Notes: generated by a model not told the origin, from the sequence alone. Positions 44,391 to 54,230 are shown, counted from the stretch's first letter. The stretch is DNA of 64,000 nucleotides from Coxiellaceae bacterium (GCA_902603055.1 CACKTD010000002.1:97894-161893), one strand, 5' to 3'. Numbers and translations: made by a program.

Positions 44391-44933
44391 TTGTTAAAGA
44401 ACTTTAAGAGGAAACTTGGCTCTCAAAAAATTTTAGAAACCTATGATTTAAGTCCACTATCGCTTTATGATTATCATAATTATATTCAGCTACTTAATAA
44501 TCCATTAATATTTCAAGAACTTCCTTATTCTAAAAAATTCATTTCAGTTGGTGGAATACTTTTTTTTGCAAAACTGTATTTTTATCAATTAATGGGTTTC
44601 GATTTTCATATCAAGATACAGGACCAATTTAAGACAATTGGAATGGTGTCATTCCAGTTGTCAAATGCTGAATTAGACGATGTTGAAATATCCTTTGAGT
44701 TATTGCCAGAATATTGGGGAAAAGGCATTATGGCTCGATCTTTGAACCTTTTAATTGAGAAGTGTTTCATAGAGACTTCGATAACATCAATCAACGCATA
44801 TGTTAGACCCTGTAATAAACGGTCAATTAACTGTTTGGAGCGAACTGGTTTTAATTATGTAACTTGTTGTATAAAATCACGTAGTTATAAAGGACAATTA
44901 ATTGACGTATTTAAATACTCATTAGAAAAATGA
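44391..44933 (+). CDS. GNAT-family N-acetyltransferase (RimJ/RimL-like)
   Basis: 180 residues with the acetyl-CoA-binding region LLPEYWGKGIMARSLNLLIEKCF and the C-terminal NKRSINCLERTGFNYV, the pattern of the RimJ/RimL subgroup that acetylates ribosomal protein N-termini or small amines. Substrate unknown. The start appears to be TTG 44391 with only a weak ribosome-binding site (GTGG). It overlaps hemW by 4 nt. Confidence 0.85.
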   Translation: MLKNFKRKLGSQKILETYDLSPLSLYDYHNYIQLLNNPLIFQELPYSKKFISVGGILFFAKLYFYQLMGFDFHIKIQDQFKTIGMVSFQLSNAELDDVEISFELLPEYWGKGIMARSLNLLIEKCFIETSITSINAYVRPCNKRSINCLERTGFNYVTCCIKSRSYKGQLIDVFKYSLEK

Positions 44934-46066
44934 TTCAGGTATCAGAATATTCCTTATACATTCACTTTCCTTGGTGTGAGGTAAAGTGTCCCTATTGTGA
45001 TTTTAATTCTCATGTTCTAAAACATCGAAAAATTGATGAAGCTTCATATATTGATGCCATGTTAGCTGAATTAACGTTTCAACAAAAAATGTTTAAAGGA
45101 AGAGCATTAACATCTATTTTTTTAGGGGGTGGTACACCTAGTATTATTACAATTCCTAATTTATCACGTTTAATAAATGGTATTGATAAAATTGTTGGTT
45201 TAAATTCTGGTATTGAGTTTACTATTGAAGCTAATCCAGAGTCTATTACTAATTTGAAACTTAAATCATATCGTTCATTAGGTATAAATCGTATATCTAT
45301 CGGTGCTCAAACCTTTAATAATAATGCTTTGAAAAGAATAGGTCGGATCCATACTGCAGAAAAAACATTTGAAGCGCTAAACCATATTCAAAGTTCATTT
45401 GATAATTTTAATATAGATTTAATGTATGCCATACCTGGACAATCTATTAATCATGCATTATTTGATATTGAAATGGCTATGAAATTCTCTCCAAAACATA
45501 TTTCCTGGTATCAATTTACGTTAGAGCCCAAAACACACTTTTATAAAGTGCCACCAAAGACACCATGTCCAAATGACAAAGAAATTACTACTATTGAAAA
45601 AAAAGCCTATCAGCTCTTTACGCAAAATGGATTTAATCGTTATGAAATTTCTGCATTTGCAATGGATAAATTTCAGTGTAAACATAATCTAAATTACTGG
45701 AATTTTGGAGATTATATTGGGATTGGTGCAGGTTCATCAAGTAAATTCACTGATTCACAATCAATTATCAGAAAACAAAATATAGCAAAACCATCCTCGT
45801 ATATCAATTATGCTTCAAATGATTGGGAGAAGGTTAGTATAAAAGAGTATCTTTTTGAATATATGCTTAATAAATTAAGGTTGTACGATCCAATTAATTT
45901 AATAGAAGTATATTCTAAAACAGGCATATCTCCATCATCAATCACTCCATACCTGAATAAGCTTAAAAACAAGGGATTTTTTGTAAAAAAGGGAGAGGAT
46001 TGGAGTATAACCGAATTAGGCCAACATTTTTATAATGATTTAGTTATTGAGTTTCTAATTGACTAA
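44930..46066 (+). CDS. hemW: Radical SAM heme chaperone HemW
   Basis: 378 residues. The 4Fe-4S cluster motif CxxxCxxC is at Cys16, Cys20 and Cys23 (FPWCEVKCPYCDF), followed by FLGGGTPS and the HemN-like RISIGAQTF and GFNRYEISAFA. The length and the absence of an N-terminal extension fit HemW, which inserts heme into respiratory proteins, rather than HemN. Its 3' end overlaps the convergent helicase gene by 23 nt. Confidence 0.93.
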   Translation: MIQVSEYSLYIHFPWCEVKCPYCDFNSHVLKHRKIDEASYIDAMLAELTFQQKMFKGRALTSIFLGGGTPSIITIPNLSRLINGIDKIVGLNSGIEFTIEANPESITNLKLKSYRSLGINRISIGAQTFNNNALKRIGRIHTAEKTFEALNHIQSSFDNFNIDLMYAIPGQSINHALFDIEMAMKFSPKHISWYQFTLEPKTHFYKVPPKTPCPNDKEITTIEKKAYQLFTQNGFNRYEISAFAMDKFQCKHNLNYWNFGDYIGIGAGSSSKFTDSQSIIRKQNIAKPSSYINYASNDWEKVSIKEYLFEYMLNKLRLYDPINLIEVYSKTGISPSSITPYLNKLKNKGFFVKKGEDWSITELGQHFYNDLVIEFLID

Positions 46067-48158
46067 ATAGATCAAATAACATTGTTCTACGTGTGGGTTG
46101 TGAATTGACTTTGATTGCCATAATCATTGCTTTAGGTGGTGTAATTACAATGGCTAATTTTTTTGCACGGGTAATTGCTGTATATAATAGATTTTTATTG
46201 AGCATCATATAATGAGACATAGCTAAAGGTATTATCACAGCAGGGTATTCAGATCCTTGGCTTTTATGGATTGTTATGGCATAGGCCAATGAAATGTCAT
46301 CGATCTCTTGGTGAGAGAATCTCACAATACGATTATTGATCTCGATACCAAATTCATTGTTCTCATAAAATTTAATGATACCGATATCACCATTAAATAT
46401 TTCTTTTTCATAATTATTTCTTTGAACAATGATTTTATCGCCTGTAGAAAATTGTTGGCCATTGTGCATTATGCTTGACACAGGATTTGGGTTTAAGCTG
46501 GATGCAATGTGTTTATTTAATGCTACGGTACCTAAAGGCCCCTTTTTAGATGGCGTTAATATTTGTATTTCTGATAACGGGTTGTATCCAAATTTATTGG
46601 GAATTCTGGAATTAATTAACTCATTTACCGTAAATGCAATCTTATTAGGGTCTTGAATTTCTATAATAAAACAATCAGAGTCATTGGATTTGATAGGTAA
46701 CTTATTTTCATTGATTCTATGCGCATTCGTTGTGATCATAGAGGTACGTGCTTGTCTAAAAATATGTGTTAATTTTATAACATTTTTAGGCATACTTCTT
46801 ATTAGATCATGTAGAATAGCACCTGGTCCAATGGATGGAAGTTGATCTACATCTCCAACAAATATTAATTGACAATGTGGTGACGTTGCTTTGATTAAAG
46901 AATGTAATAGATAGACATCAATCATTGATGATTCATCAATAATAATACAATCTGCTTGAATTGGTTGATGCTGATTTTTTTTGAAACCTTTAGATACTGG
47001 ATCATACTCTAATAATCGATGTATTGTTTTACTGTCAACTCCGGTACTTTCGTACAATCTTTTTGCGGCCCTTCCTGTAGGTGCACAGAGCACTACTTGT
47101 AAACCAGCATGTAGTAAAGATTGTAATATTAATTTCACTAATGTTGTTTTACCAACGCCTGGTCCACCCGTGATAACTGCTGTTTTAAAGTTTAATACTT
47201 TTTTTACACAATCAATTTGTTCTTGGGTGGGGGAAAAGTCGAGTTTGCATTCTTTCATAGGGATCGGTTTAAAAGAGGATGTTGCTCTTTTTTTCAATAT
47301 ATGGCTAATTTCCTGTTCTATTTGGTAAAGATCTTTTAATGCTAATACTTTTTCCTCATGATGCTCCCATTGATGAATATGACTACCAAGGTGTGGATAT
47401 TCATTTGTAATAAGCTCTTTGGAGATTTGGAGTTTATCAAATACTTTATCTGTTAAATAGTGCTGACTACACCAACAATGCCCATAATTTATCTCTTCTT
47501 CTAAACAAAAGTAAATAGCTGCATGTATACGTAAAGGGGAGTCTTTTTCAATATGTAATGCACTAGCTATTTGATCACATAATAAAAATCCGAACCCTTT
47601 AATGTCATAAGAGAGTTGGTAGGGGTTTGTTTTTACTACTTCAATACAGCTATGTCCATAGGCCTTAAAAATCTTTTCACATTTTGATTTAGTTACCCCT
47701 AAAGATTGTAAAAAAATCATTGATTCTTGTAGCTCTATATCCTTTTTAAACGAATCACTTATAGTAGCAATTTTCTTCTTTCCTAACCCTTCAATTTGCT
47801 TTAATTTGTGTGGTTCATGGGTCAGAACACTCAGTGTTTTTGTGCCAAATTTATCAACAATTGCTTCTGCTAATTTTTCACCAATGCCCTTAATGCGACC
47901 GGATGAAAGGTATTTTTGAATGTCTTCTTTTCGTTTTGGTAGAGTAAGCTCAATAAGAGAAGCCTTAAATTGTTTTCCAAACTTAAGATCTTCATGCCAT
48001 TCTCCATGAGCTTTTATATTTAAATGTGGTTGAGGATTGTTGAGGTTCCCTATGACATCAATTAATAGATAACGTTCATGTTTGCATTTTAAAACACAAT
48101 AATGATTATTTTCATTATAATATATAATTTTTTCAATTGTTACTTCAAGACATTCCAT
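46044..48158 (-). CDS. recD2: RecD2-type ATP-dependent DNA helicase
   Basis: 704 residues. The N-terminal OB and helix-hairpin-helix region (for example IEGLGKKKIATI) is followed by a superfamily 1B helicase core: Walker A ITGGPGVGKTTL near residue 325, CAPTGRAAKRL (motif Ia), IIIDESSMID (Walker B), FVGDVDQLPSIGPG (motif III), and the late AYAITIHKSQGSEYPAVI and LYTAITRAKK (motifs V-VI). RecD2 is a 5'-3' helicase not dependent on RecBC. It reads convergent to hemW. Confidence 0.93.
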   Translation of the reverse strand: MECLEVTIEKIIYYNENNHYCVLKCKHERYLLIDVIGNLNNPQPHLNIKAHGEWHEDLKFGKQFKASLIELTLPKRKEDIQKYLSSGRIKGIGEKLAEAIVDKFGTKTLSVLTHEPHKLKQIEGLGKKKIATISDSFKKDIELQESMIFLQSLGVTKSKCEKIFKAYGHSCIEVVKTNPYQLSYDIKGFGFLLCDQIASALHIEKDSPLRIHAAIYFCLEEEINYGHCWCSQHYLTDKVFDKLQISKELITNEYPHLGSHIHQWEHHEEKVLALKDLYQIEQEISHILKKRATSSFKPIPMKECKLDFSPTQEQIDCVKKVLNFKTAVITGGPGVGKTTLVKLILQSLLHAGLQVVLCAPTGRAAKRLYESTGVDSKTIHRLLEYDPVSKGFKKNQHQPIQADCIIIDESSMIDVYLLHSLIKATSPHCQLIFVGDVDQLPSIGPGAILHDLIRSMPKNVIKLTHIFRQARTSMITTNAHRINENKLPIKSNDSDCFIIEIQDPNKIAFTVNELINSRIPNKFGYNPLSEIQILTPSKKGPLGTVALNKHIASSLNPNPVSSIMHNGQQFSTGDKIIVQRNNYEKEIFNGDIGIIKFYENNEFGIEINNRIVRFSHQEIDDISLAYAITIHKSQGSEYPAVIIPLAMSHYMMLNKNLLYTAITRAKKLAIVITPPKAMIMAIKVNSQPTRRTMLFDLFSQLETQ

Positions 48159-48170
48159 AAAACTAGTATT

Positions 48171-48194
48171 AAAAAAGCGGTTAAAACCGCTTTT
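48171..48194 (-). terminator. Rho-independent terminator of the HU gene
   Basis: AAAAGCGGTT and AACCGCTTTT form a 10-bp inverted repeat; on the minus strand the stem is followed by six T (complement of 48171-48176). It lies 28 nt downstream of the HU gene and just before recD2. Confidence 0.8.
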
Positions 48195-48221
48195 CTAATT
48201 TTAAAATAAATAATTTCTCAT

Positions 48222-48512
48222 TTATTTCTTTTTACCAGCGTCAGCAAGTCTGGCACCGATTTTTACTCTAGTCTTTGTACCGGCTGGTAGGTGTACTTCT
48301 TCACCAGTTCTTGGGTTACGTGCAGTTCGTGCACCTACTTCAACAGAACCAATTTTCATAATACCTATAAAGCTAATTGTGCCGCCTTTTTCAACTTCTT
48401 CGATTATGACATCCCAGAAAGCATTTACAAAGTTTTCTAGTTCAGCTTTTGTCTTGCCAAGTTTGTCAGATAACAACTTAACAATGTCTGCTTTATTTAA
48501 TACGTCGCTCAT
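48222..48512 (-). CDS. DNA-binding protein HU
   Basis: 96 residues of the HU/IHF family. The DNA-binding arm carries the invariant RNPRTGE (ARTARNPRTGEEVHLPAGTK), preceded by the dimer core with FIGIMKIG. It ends in KKK. HU is a nucleoid architectural protein. AGGAGTAATTAA precedes the ATG. The upstream region 48513-48742 holds a divergent promoter region, including TTTTTCAT-5 nt-ATGAAAAA, an inverted repeat near 48575-48597. Confidence 0.94.
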   Translation of the reverse strand: MSDVLNKADIVKLLSDKLGKTKAELENFVNAFWDVIIEEVEKGGTISFIGIMKIGSVEVGARTARNPRTGEEVHLPAGTKTRVKIGARLADAGKKK

Positions 48513-48742
48513 TTAATTACTCCTAAGTTTGATTTTCGGAAAACCGTTTCGATGATGTAAAGCTAACATATAATTTTTTCATAATCAATGAAAAATAAGG
48601 ATTCTTTTAAAAAAAAAATAAATTAATCTGTTTTTTGCATAATTATAACTGATATTAAGCCTAAACTGGCAATGTAATATTTTATTGAATTTAATGAAGG
48701 CTTAATAATTATGTTGTATAATTTAATAAATTGGAAATTTAA

Positions 48743-49339
48743 ATGGAAAAATTTGATCATAATTATATTGTATCTGGGCAGTACGAATTAGACATTAAAG
48801 CAGTTGTTGAGAATGCAATGGACTTAATACGAAAAGAGCTATCTCTATCTAATTTTAAAAGTGCAGTTGTGATTGATATTGATGAGACGATTCTATCCAA
48901 TTACCCGTATATTTTAAAGTATGGTTCCTTGAGTGATTTAAGACATTTTTCTAATTGGCAAAAATTATCCTTATGTGAGCCTATCAAACCTGTAGTAGAA
49001 TTTTATCAATGGTTAGTTTCAAATTCAGTCAATGTTTTTTTTGTTACAGCAAGACCAACAGATCTTCAAACAGCAACTTTATTCAATTTAGAAAAATATG
49101 GGATTAATAAATGGGAGCAGGTGTTCTTCAGAGATAATTTAAGTTGGCCCATTCCAAAACTCTTTAAAAAAGCAACTAGACAGGGTATCATAAGTTCAGG
49201 ATTTGACATTATTGTAAATATTGGCGATCAACCCACAGATCTAGAGGGTGGATTTGCTCAAAATCATTTAAAAATACCAAATCCGTTTTATTTGGAGTCA
49301 AATTTACCTTGGAAACAAAAAGAAAATTCTTCTGCTTAA
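48743..49339 (+). CDS. HAD superfamily IIIB acid phosphatase-like protein, copy 1 (no signal peptide)
   Basis: 198 residues. Motif I is VVIDIDETILSN near residue 48, motif II VFFVTARPTD, and motif IV VNIGDQPTDLEGG near the C-terminus, the pattern of class B acid phosphatases and e(P4) lipoprotein nucleotidases. The family is normally exported, but this copy begins MEKFDHNYIVSG with no signal sequence, so it should be cytoplasmic. A TATAAT at 48717-48722 may be its -10 element. It overlaps the next, related gene by 31 nt. Confidence 0.82.
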   Translation: MEKFDHNYIVSGQYELDIKAVVENAMDLIRKELSLSNFKSAVVIDIDETILSNYPYILKYGSLSDLRHFSNWQKLSLCEPIKPVVEFYQWLVSNSVNVFFVTARPTDLQTATLFNLEKYGINKWEQVFFRDNLSWPIPKLFKKATRQGIISSGFDIIVNIGDQPTDLEGGFAQNHLKIPNPFYLESNLPWKQKENSSA

Positions 49340-49881
49340 TTTTTTTTGTTGTTTTCATTGAACAATGCTTATCAAATAATTTCTCTCAATTACAAGAGCT
49401 CATTAACGGTTACGAGGGTGATCACTCAAAACTTTTAGTTGTCTTTGATATTGATGATACAATTTTATCTAATTCAAATCAGATCAAATATCATGGTAAA
49501 TACTCAATACCACACACTATAGCCCATCAGGACCATGCAAATTTACAACAAATAAGTAATGTCCGAAATATTTATGATTGGCTGATTCAAAACGAAGTGG
49601 GAGTTGCTTTTATTACCTACCGTTGTGAAACTGCCCGATTTGTTACTTTAAAAAATCTTTTTCAGCAAAATTTTCTTCATTGGGAGGAACTAGTTCTTTT
49701 TCCACAACCATGTGATTACCAAAAAATTTCAGCACAAAAATTTAAAACAGATATTAGGAAGCAGCTTACAGAGCAGGGTTACCACATTGTTGGTGCTATT
49801 GGTGATCAGTGGAGTGACATTGAAGGTGGTTTTGTAGACTTGCCTATAAAGCTAGATAATGTCGATTACATCACCAACTAG
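49309..49881 (+). CDS. HAD superfamily IIIB acid phosphatase-like protein, copy 2 (exported)
   Basis: 190 residues, related to the preceding gene: motif I LVVFDIDDTILSN, motif II VAFITYRCET (the Ala-Arg-Pro of the neighbour is Tyr-Arg-Cys) and motif IV GAIGDQWSDIEGG. It has an N-terminal signal peptide (KFFCLIFFVVFIEQCLSN), so a periplasmic phosphatase is likely. The start is TTG 49309 inside the first gene, with GGAG about 12 nt upstream. The two form a tandem pair with probably different locations. Convergent with dapE, overlapping by 4 nt. Confidence 0.8.
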   Translation: METKRKFFCLIFFVVFIEQCLSNNFSQLQELINGYEGDHSKLLVVFDIDDTILSNSNQIKYHGKYSIPHTIAHQDHANLQQISNVRNIYDWLIQNEVGVAFITYRCETARFVTLKNLFQQNFLHWEELVLFPQPCDYQKISAQKFKTDIRKQLTEQGYHIVGAIGDQWSDIEGGFVDLPIKLDNVDYITN

Positions 49882-51008
49882 TTACAGAAGTTTCTTAATA
49901 TATTTTTATATATCAATGTTAGGGAATAAAGATCATCAACAACAATATGTTCATCATTTTGATGAGCAGTTGTTGACTGAAGGCCTAATTCAACAATTTC
50001 AAGATTATAATCTTTAATAAACCTACCATCAGATGTCCCACCATTAGTATTTAATTTTGGATGAAACTTTTGTGATTGATATATACAATTTTTTATTATT
50101 TCAGTGAGTTTGCCATGATTCGAGTAAAATGGTTCGGCACTTTCAATCCAAACAGTTTTGAATTGATCAGTAAACTGTTCTATACATTTTTCTGTCATTT
50201 TTTTTATTTCATTACTTTCTAAGGATGGATTATATCGCCAATTGAATCGCGCAGTTGCAACATCAGGGGTCTGATTAAATATTTCACTTCCACTATCGAT
50301 CTGGGTCAATGTTAAACGAGAATCTTGAAAATTTTCAACGGAAGAGCCCCATGTTGATGCTGTCATTTGTTTATAAATATCTAATAATATTTCTAGGGGA
50401 TTATTTATTAAGTGAGGGTAGGCAGTATGCCCCGCTTGACCAAATATCTTTAGAATTAAGTTTAAAGAGCCTCGTCTTCCGACCTTTATATTATCACCAA
50501 TATATTTTTCACTAGAGGGTTCGCCGATTAGCGCATAATTTATTCTATTTAGAGCTGTTTTCTTTTTTTCCACAACAAAACGGGTGCCATATTCAGCACT
50601 TCCTTCCTCATCACCAGTAATAAGATAGATGATATTGGGTTTTTTAGATTCTTCTAAAAGTTGTATGTGGGCTGCAATGATTGCTGCAATACTTCCTTTC
50701 ATGTCACATGCACCACGTCCGTATATTTTACCTTTGCTGATTATCCCTGAAAATGGATCATGTGACCAATTTTCTGCATTTGCTGGAACAACATCAGTAT
50801 GGCCCATAAATAGAATGGATTCCTCGATGTTTTTATAGTTTGTTTCAGCCCATAGGTTTTTAATGTTTTTAAAATCTAATTGTTCAGTTTTTAAACCTAT
50901 TTTAGTAAAGATTGTAGATAAAAAGTTTTGACAGCCATCATCTTCTGGTGTAATGGATTTGAAACTTAGAAGTTTTTGAAGTATTTGTACAGGGTCACTA
51001 TATTGCAC
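49878..51008 (-). CDS. dapE: Succinyl-diaminopimelate desuccinylase
   Basis: M20 metallopeptidase-family amidohydrolase in the lysine/meso-diaminopimelate pathway. Zinc ligands lie in FMGHTDVVPAN (His), GRGACDMKGS (bridging Asp), GDEEGSAEYGT (Glu pair) and the C-terminal TTAHQNDEH. NTNGGTSDGRFI is a DapE-specific block that separates it from ArgE. 376 residues, normal length. Confidence 0.94.
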   Translation of the reverse strand: MQYSDPVQILQKLLSFKSITPEDDGCQNFLSTIFTKIGLKTEQLDFKNIKNLWAETNYKNIEESILFMGHTDVVPANAENWSHDPFSGIISKGKIYGRGACDMKGSIAAIIAAHIQLLEESKKPNIIYLITGDEEGSAEYGTRFVVEKKKTALNRINYALIGEPSSEKYIGDNIKVGRRGSLNLILKIFGQAGHTAYPHLINNPLEILLDIYKQMTASTWGSSVENFQDSRLTLTQIDSGSEIFNQTPDVATARFNWRYNPSLESNEIKKMTEKCIEQFTDQFKTVWIESAEPFYSNHGKLTEIIKNCIYQSQKFHPKLNTNGGTSDGRFIKDYNLEIVELGLQSTTAHQNDEHIVVDDLYSLTLIYKNILRNFCN

Positions 51009-51053
51009 GATTAAACTCGAAAACTTAATAATAGCAAATATTTTTAAAAATTA

Positions 51054-51080
51054 CTTGAATTTTTCTTTCAATGACCACAT
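51054..51080 (+). promoter_or_regulatory. Sigma-32-like heat-shock promoter of groESL
   Basis: CTTGAAT at 51054-51060 and CCACAT at 51075-51080, 14 nt apart, resemble the RpoH consensus CTTGAAA-(11-15)-CCCCATnT. It is placed 46 nt before the groES ATG. No CIRCE inverted repeat was found. Confidence 0.6.
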
Positions 51081-51125
51081 AACTAGATTAGTTAAAACAT
51101 AAATTTTTAAGAGGAAACATAAGAT

Positions 51126-51407
51126 ATGAGTATTAAACCATTGAATGATAGAGTGATCGTCAAAAAAAATGCTCCTGAGACTAAAACTACAGGTGGTATT
51201 ATTGTGACTGATCCAAAAGAAGGCAACATTGGAGAAGTGGTCTATTGTGGTCCTGGTAAACTTGATAATGATGGAAAACACATTCCTGTGGGTGTAAAGC
51301 CTGGAGATAAAGTCATTTATACCCAGTACTCTGGTAGTGATGTTACCATAGATGGTGAAAAGTACCTTGTCATGAGAGAAGATGACATCGTCGGAATATT
51401 TGAATAA
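51126..51407 (+). CDS. groES: Co-chaperonin GroES
   Basis: 93 residues forming the heptameric lid of the chaperonin. It starts MSIKPLNDRVIVKK; the mobile loop is KTTGGIIVTD, and DKVIYTQYSGSDV and the final EDDIVGIFE follow. AAGAGGAAACAT provides the ribosome-binding site. groEL begins 32 nt downstream. Confidence 0.97.
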   Translation: MSIKPLNDRVIVKKNAPETKTTGGIIVTDPKEGNIGEVVYCGPGKLDNDGKHIPVGVKPGDKVIYTQYSGSDVTIDGEKYLVMREDDIVGIFE

Positions 51408-51439
51408 TCAACTAACATTAAATTTAAAGAGGTAAAACA

Positions 51440-53089
51440 ATGGCAAATGATATTATTTTTGGACAAGAAGCTTATACAAAGATATTTGAAGGTGTAGATG
51501 GTTTAGCGAACGCAGTGTGTGTAACGCTAGGACCAATGGGAAGATGGGTCGTCTATGATTCAGGATTTGGTGGTCCAAAAATTACAAAGGATGGTGTAAC
51601 GGTCGCTGATCATATTTCATTTAAGGATCCACAAGCTAATGCTGCTGCACAAATGCTTAAAGGTGTTGCTAAAAAAACAAATGATACTGCTGGAGATGGT
51701 ACAACTACTGCAACTGTTCTTGCTAGGGTTATTGTCCGAGAAGGCATTAAAGCTGTATCTGCAGGTATGAACCCAGTAGATATTAAACGCGGTATTGATA
51801 AAGCTGTTAAGGTGGTCAATGAGTCACTTACCAAAATTTCAAAACCTTGTACAGATGAAAAGTCAATTTCACAAGTTGGAACCATCTCTGCTAATTCAGA
51901 CAAAGAAGTTGGTGATATGATTGCAAAAGCAATGTCAGTAGTAGGTAAAGAAGGTGTTATTACTGTAGAAGAAGGTAATAGTCTTGATAACGAGCTAAAT
52001 ACTGTCGAAGGAATGCAGTTTGATAGAGGCTACTTATCACCTTATTTTGTAAATAACCAACAAAATATGTCTGTAGAACTTGAAAGTCCCTTTATTTTAA
52101 TGGTTGATAAAAAAATCACAAATATTAGAGAACTTATCCCATTACTAGAATCCATTGCGAAATCCGGTAAACCATTATTTATTATTGCTGAGGATGTTGA
52201 AGGTGAGGCACTTGCAACATTAGTTGTAAATAACATGCGTGGCACTGTGAAAGTTTGTGCAGTTAAAGCACCTGGTTTTGGTGATAGACGTAAAGCTATG
52301 CTACAAGATATTGCTGTCTTAACAAATGGTCATGTTATTGCTGAAGAAGTCGGATTAAAACTCGAAGAATGTACAATTGAACATCTAGGAACATGTAGAA
52401 AAGTAATTGTTTCAAAGGAAAATACAACCATTGTTGATGGAGCAGCTGAAAAAGATGCAATACAAGCAAGAATTGATCAAATTCGACATGAAATTAAAGC
52501 TTCAGATTCAGACTATGATCAAGAGAAACTAAAAGAGCGTCTTGCTAAGCTCTCAGGTGGTGTTGCTGTGATTAAAGTTGGTGCTGCAACTGAAGTTGAA
52601 ATGAAAGAGAAAAAGGCTAGGGTAGAAGATGCACTAAATGCAACAAAGGCAGCTGTAGAAGAAGGTATTGTTCCTGGTGGTGGTGTTGCTTTAATTAGGG
52701 CATCAAAAGCTCTCGATAAAGTTACAGGTGATAATCAAGATCAGACTGTTGGTGTTAAATTAATTCAAAAAGCACTTCAAGCACCTTTAAGACAAATCGT
52801 TTCAAATTCAGGTGAAGATGCATCTGTTGTTGTTAACGCAGTATTAAATGAAAGTGGTAATTATGGCTATAATGCTGCAACTGCCAAATATGGTGATATG
52901 GTTGAAATGGGTATTATTGACCCTGCAAAAGTAACCCGAAATGCGTTACAAAATGCGGCATCAATTGCCTCCATGATGATCACTACAGAATGTTTAATCA
53001 CAGAGGAGCCTAGTGAAGAAAAGGGCGGTGATGCTGCTGGTGCCATGGGTGGCATGGGTGGTATGGGTGGTATGCCCGGCATGATGTAA
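51440..53089 (+). CDS. groEL: Chaperonin GroEL with altered nucleotide-site loop
   Basis: 549 residues, ATP-driven folding chamber. Conserved blocks include [38 protein letters not shown] and [10 protein letters not shown], and the tail carries GGM repeats. The nucleotide-binding loop usually reads TLGPKGRNVVL; here it is [11 protein letters not shown], with Met33 for Lys and Trp36 for Asn, and the next part reads [13 protein letters not shown]. The rest is conventional, so the change is confined to the loop around ATP and the ring contact. Confidence 0.97.
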   Translation: MANDIIFGQEAYTKIFEGVDGLANAVCVTLGPMGRWVVYDSGFGGPKITKDGVTVADHISFKDPQANAAAQMLKGVAKKTNDTAGDGTTTATVLARVIVREGIKAVSAGMNPVDIKRGIDKAVKVVNESLTKISKPCTDEKSISQVGTISANSDKEVGDMIAKAMSVVGKEGVITVEEGNSLDNELNTVEGMQFDRGYLSPYFVNNQQNMSVELESPFILMVDKKITNIRELIPLLESIAKSGKPLFIIAEDVEGEALATLVVNNMRGTVKVCAVKAPGFGDRRKAMLQDIAVLTNGHVIAEEVGLKLEECTIEHLGTCRKVIVSKENTTIVDGAAEKDAIQARIDQIRHEIKASDSDYDQEKLKERLAKLSGGVAVIKVGAATEVEMKEKKARVEDALNATKAAVEEGIVPGGGVALIRASKALDKVTGDNQDQTVGVKLIQKALQAPLRQIVSNSGEDASVVVNAVLNESGNYGYNAATAKYGDMVEMGIIDPAKVTRNALQNAASIASMMITTECLITEEPSEEKGGDAAGAMGGMGGMGGMPGMM

Positions 53090-53103
53090 CAATCATATCC
53101 TAC

Positions 53104-53136
53104 AAAAAAAAACCCACATTATGTGGGTTTTTTTTT
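53104..53136 (+). terminator. Rho-independent terminator after groEL
   Basis: Stem CCCACA/TGTGGG with a 3-nt loop, extended by A-run and T-run pairing, and a run of nine or more T after the stem. It ends the groESL transcript. Confidence 0.9.
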
Positions 53137-53180
53137 AATCTTTAATTGCAAGCGATGACTAATTTTGTCATTATTTAATT

Positions 53181-54230
53181 ATGAATTCTATAAAGTCCCT
53201 CGTAAAACATTTTCGTGAAGAACCACCTAATTTAGACGAAATATTTCGTAATTTAGCAAAAAAATTTAAACTAAAAGGAGCTACTTCAGATCAGACAAAT
53301 ACTCCTGGTAATAATGTGTTTATAAGTTTAATTGTATTGCTATTAGCTGTCTTGTGGTTCATTTCGGGAATAATTGTTATTCCCCCGACTGATCGTGGTG
53401 TTGTATTGAGATTTGGAGCTTTTAATCGAATATTAAGTCCGGGAATTAGCTGGGTTCCACCTTTCATCGAAAGTGTTCAAACTGTAAATGTTAAAAGAGA
53501 TTATACGTTAACTCAAAAAGCAGAGATGTTAACCAAGGATAAGAATATCGTTGATGTTGAGCTGTCTGTTGTATTTAGAATTGTCAGTCCTATGGAATAT
53601 TTGTTTAATGCTGTTAATCCATTGGAAGCAGTTAATCAAGCAACTGCAAGTGCATTAAGGCAGGTAGTAGGTAATACGACACTTGATGGTATATTGACTC
53701 AAGAGAGAAGTGCAGTCAGAGATGAAGTCAGTAAACAGCTCAAAGAAACCATTGCTGTTTACAATATAGGTATTGAGATAATTGATGTTAACCTCGAACC
53801 TGCAAAACCTCCAATGCAAGTAAGTGCAGCATTCGATGATGCGATAAAAGCACTTGAGGATGAGAAAAGATATATAAATGAAGCAAAAGCCTACCGAGAG
53901 AAAGTTGTTCCTATTGCTGAAGGTAAAGCAAGAAGGATTCTAGAGGAAAGTAAAGCTTATGAACTTTCTACTAAATTAAATGCTCAAGCACAAGTTGCAA
54001 AGTTCTTAGCAATTTACTCTCATTATGAGAAGAATCCCGATATAATTGGGACTAATCTTTATTTATCAGGATTAGAAAAATTATACGGTTCAATTGACAA
54101 AGTTGTATTGGATACTAATACAAACAGTGGCCCCCTATTTTATATGCCTTTGGATAAATTTATAAATAAGCAACAGAAAACTTCAAATATGAACTTGGAT
54201 AAAATTTTTAAGGATAGTAGACATGACTGA
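53181..54230 (+). CDS. hflK: FtsH protease modulator HflK
   Basis: SPFH/band 7 membrane protein, 349 residues, part of the large HflKC assembly around FtsH. A cytoplasmic N-terminus is followed by one span at about 46-67 and then IPPTDRGVVLRFGAFNRIL and SPGISWVPPFIESV. A helical region rich in Ala and Glu (YRE...AEGKARRILEESKAY) is near 240-280. It overlaps hflC by 8 nt. The YccA-like protein at 20941 belongs to the same FtsH network in E. coli. Confidence 0.94.
   Translation: MNSIKSLVKHFREEPPNLDEIFRNLAKKFKLKGATSDQTNTPGNNVFISLIVLLLAVLWFISGIIVIPPTDRGVVLRFGAFNRILSPGISWVPPFIESVQTVNVKRDYTLTQKAEMLTKDKNIVDVELSVVFRIVSPMEYLFNAVNPLEAVNQATASALRQVVGNTTLDGILTQERSAVRDEVSKQLKETIAVYNIGIEIIDVNLEPAKPPMQVSAAFDDAIKALEDEKRYINEAKAYREKVVPIAEGKARRILEESKAYELSTKLNAQAQVAKFLAIYSHYEKNPDIIGTNLYLSGLEKLYGSIDKVVLDTNTNSGPLFYMPLDKFINKQQKTSNMNLDKIFKDSRHD

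Noticed and set aside
46044..46066. hemW/recD2 overlap as a sign of frameshift
   Set aside because: Both proteins end with plausible C-termini and are full length; short convergent overlaps are common throughout this compact window.
51009..51125. CIRCE/HrcA operator upstream of groES
   Set aside because: No 9-bp inverted repeat with a 9-nt spacer is present; the sigma-32-like boxes explain the region better.
52867..53082. Minus-strand frame opposite the end of groEL with a Met/Pro/Gly-rich start
   Set aside because: It is the complement of the GGM-repeat tail, with no ribosome-binding site or family match.
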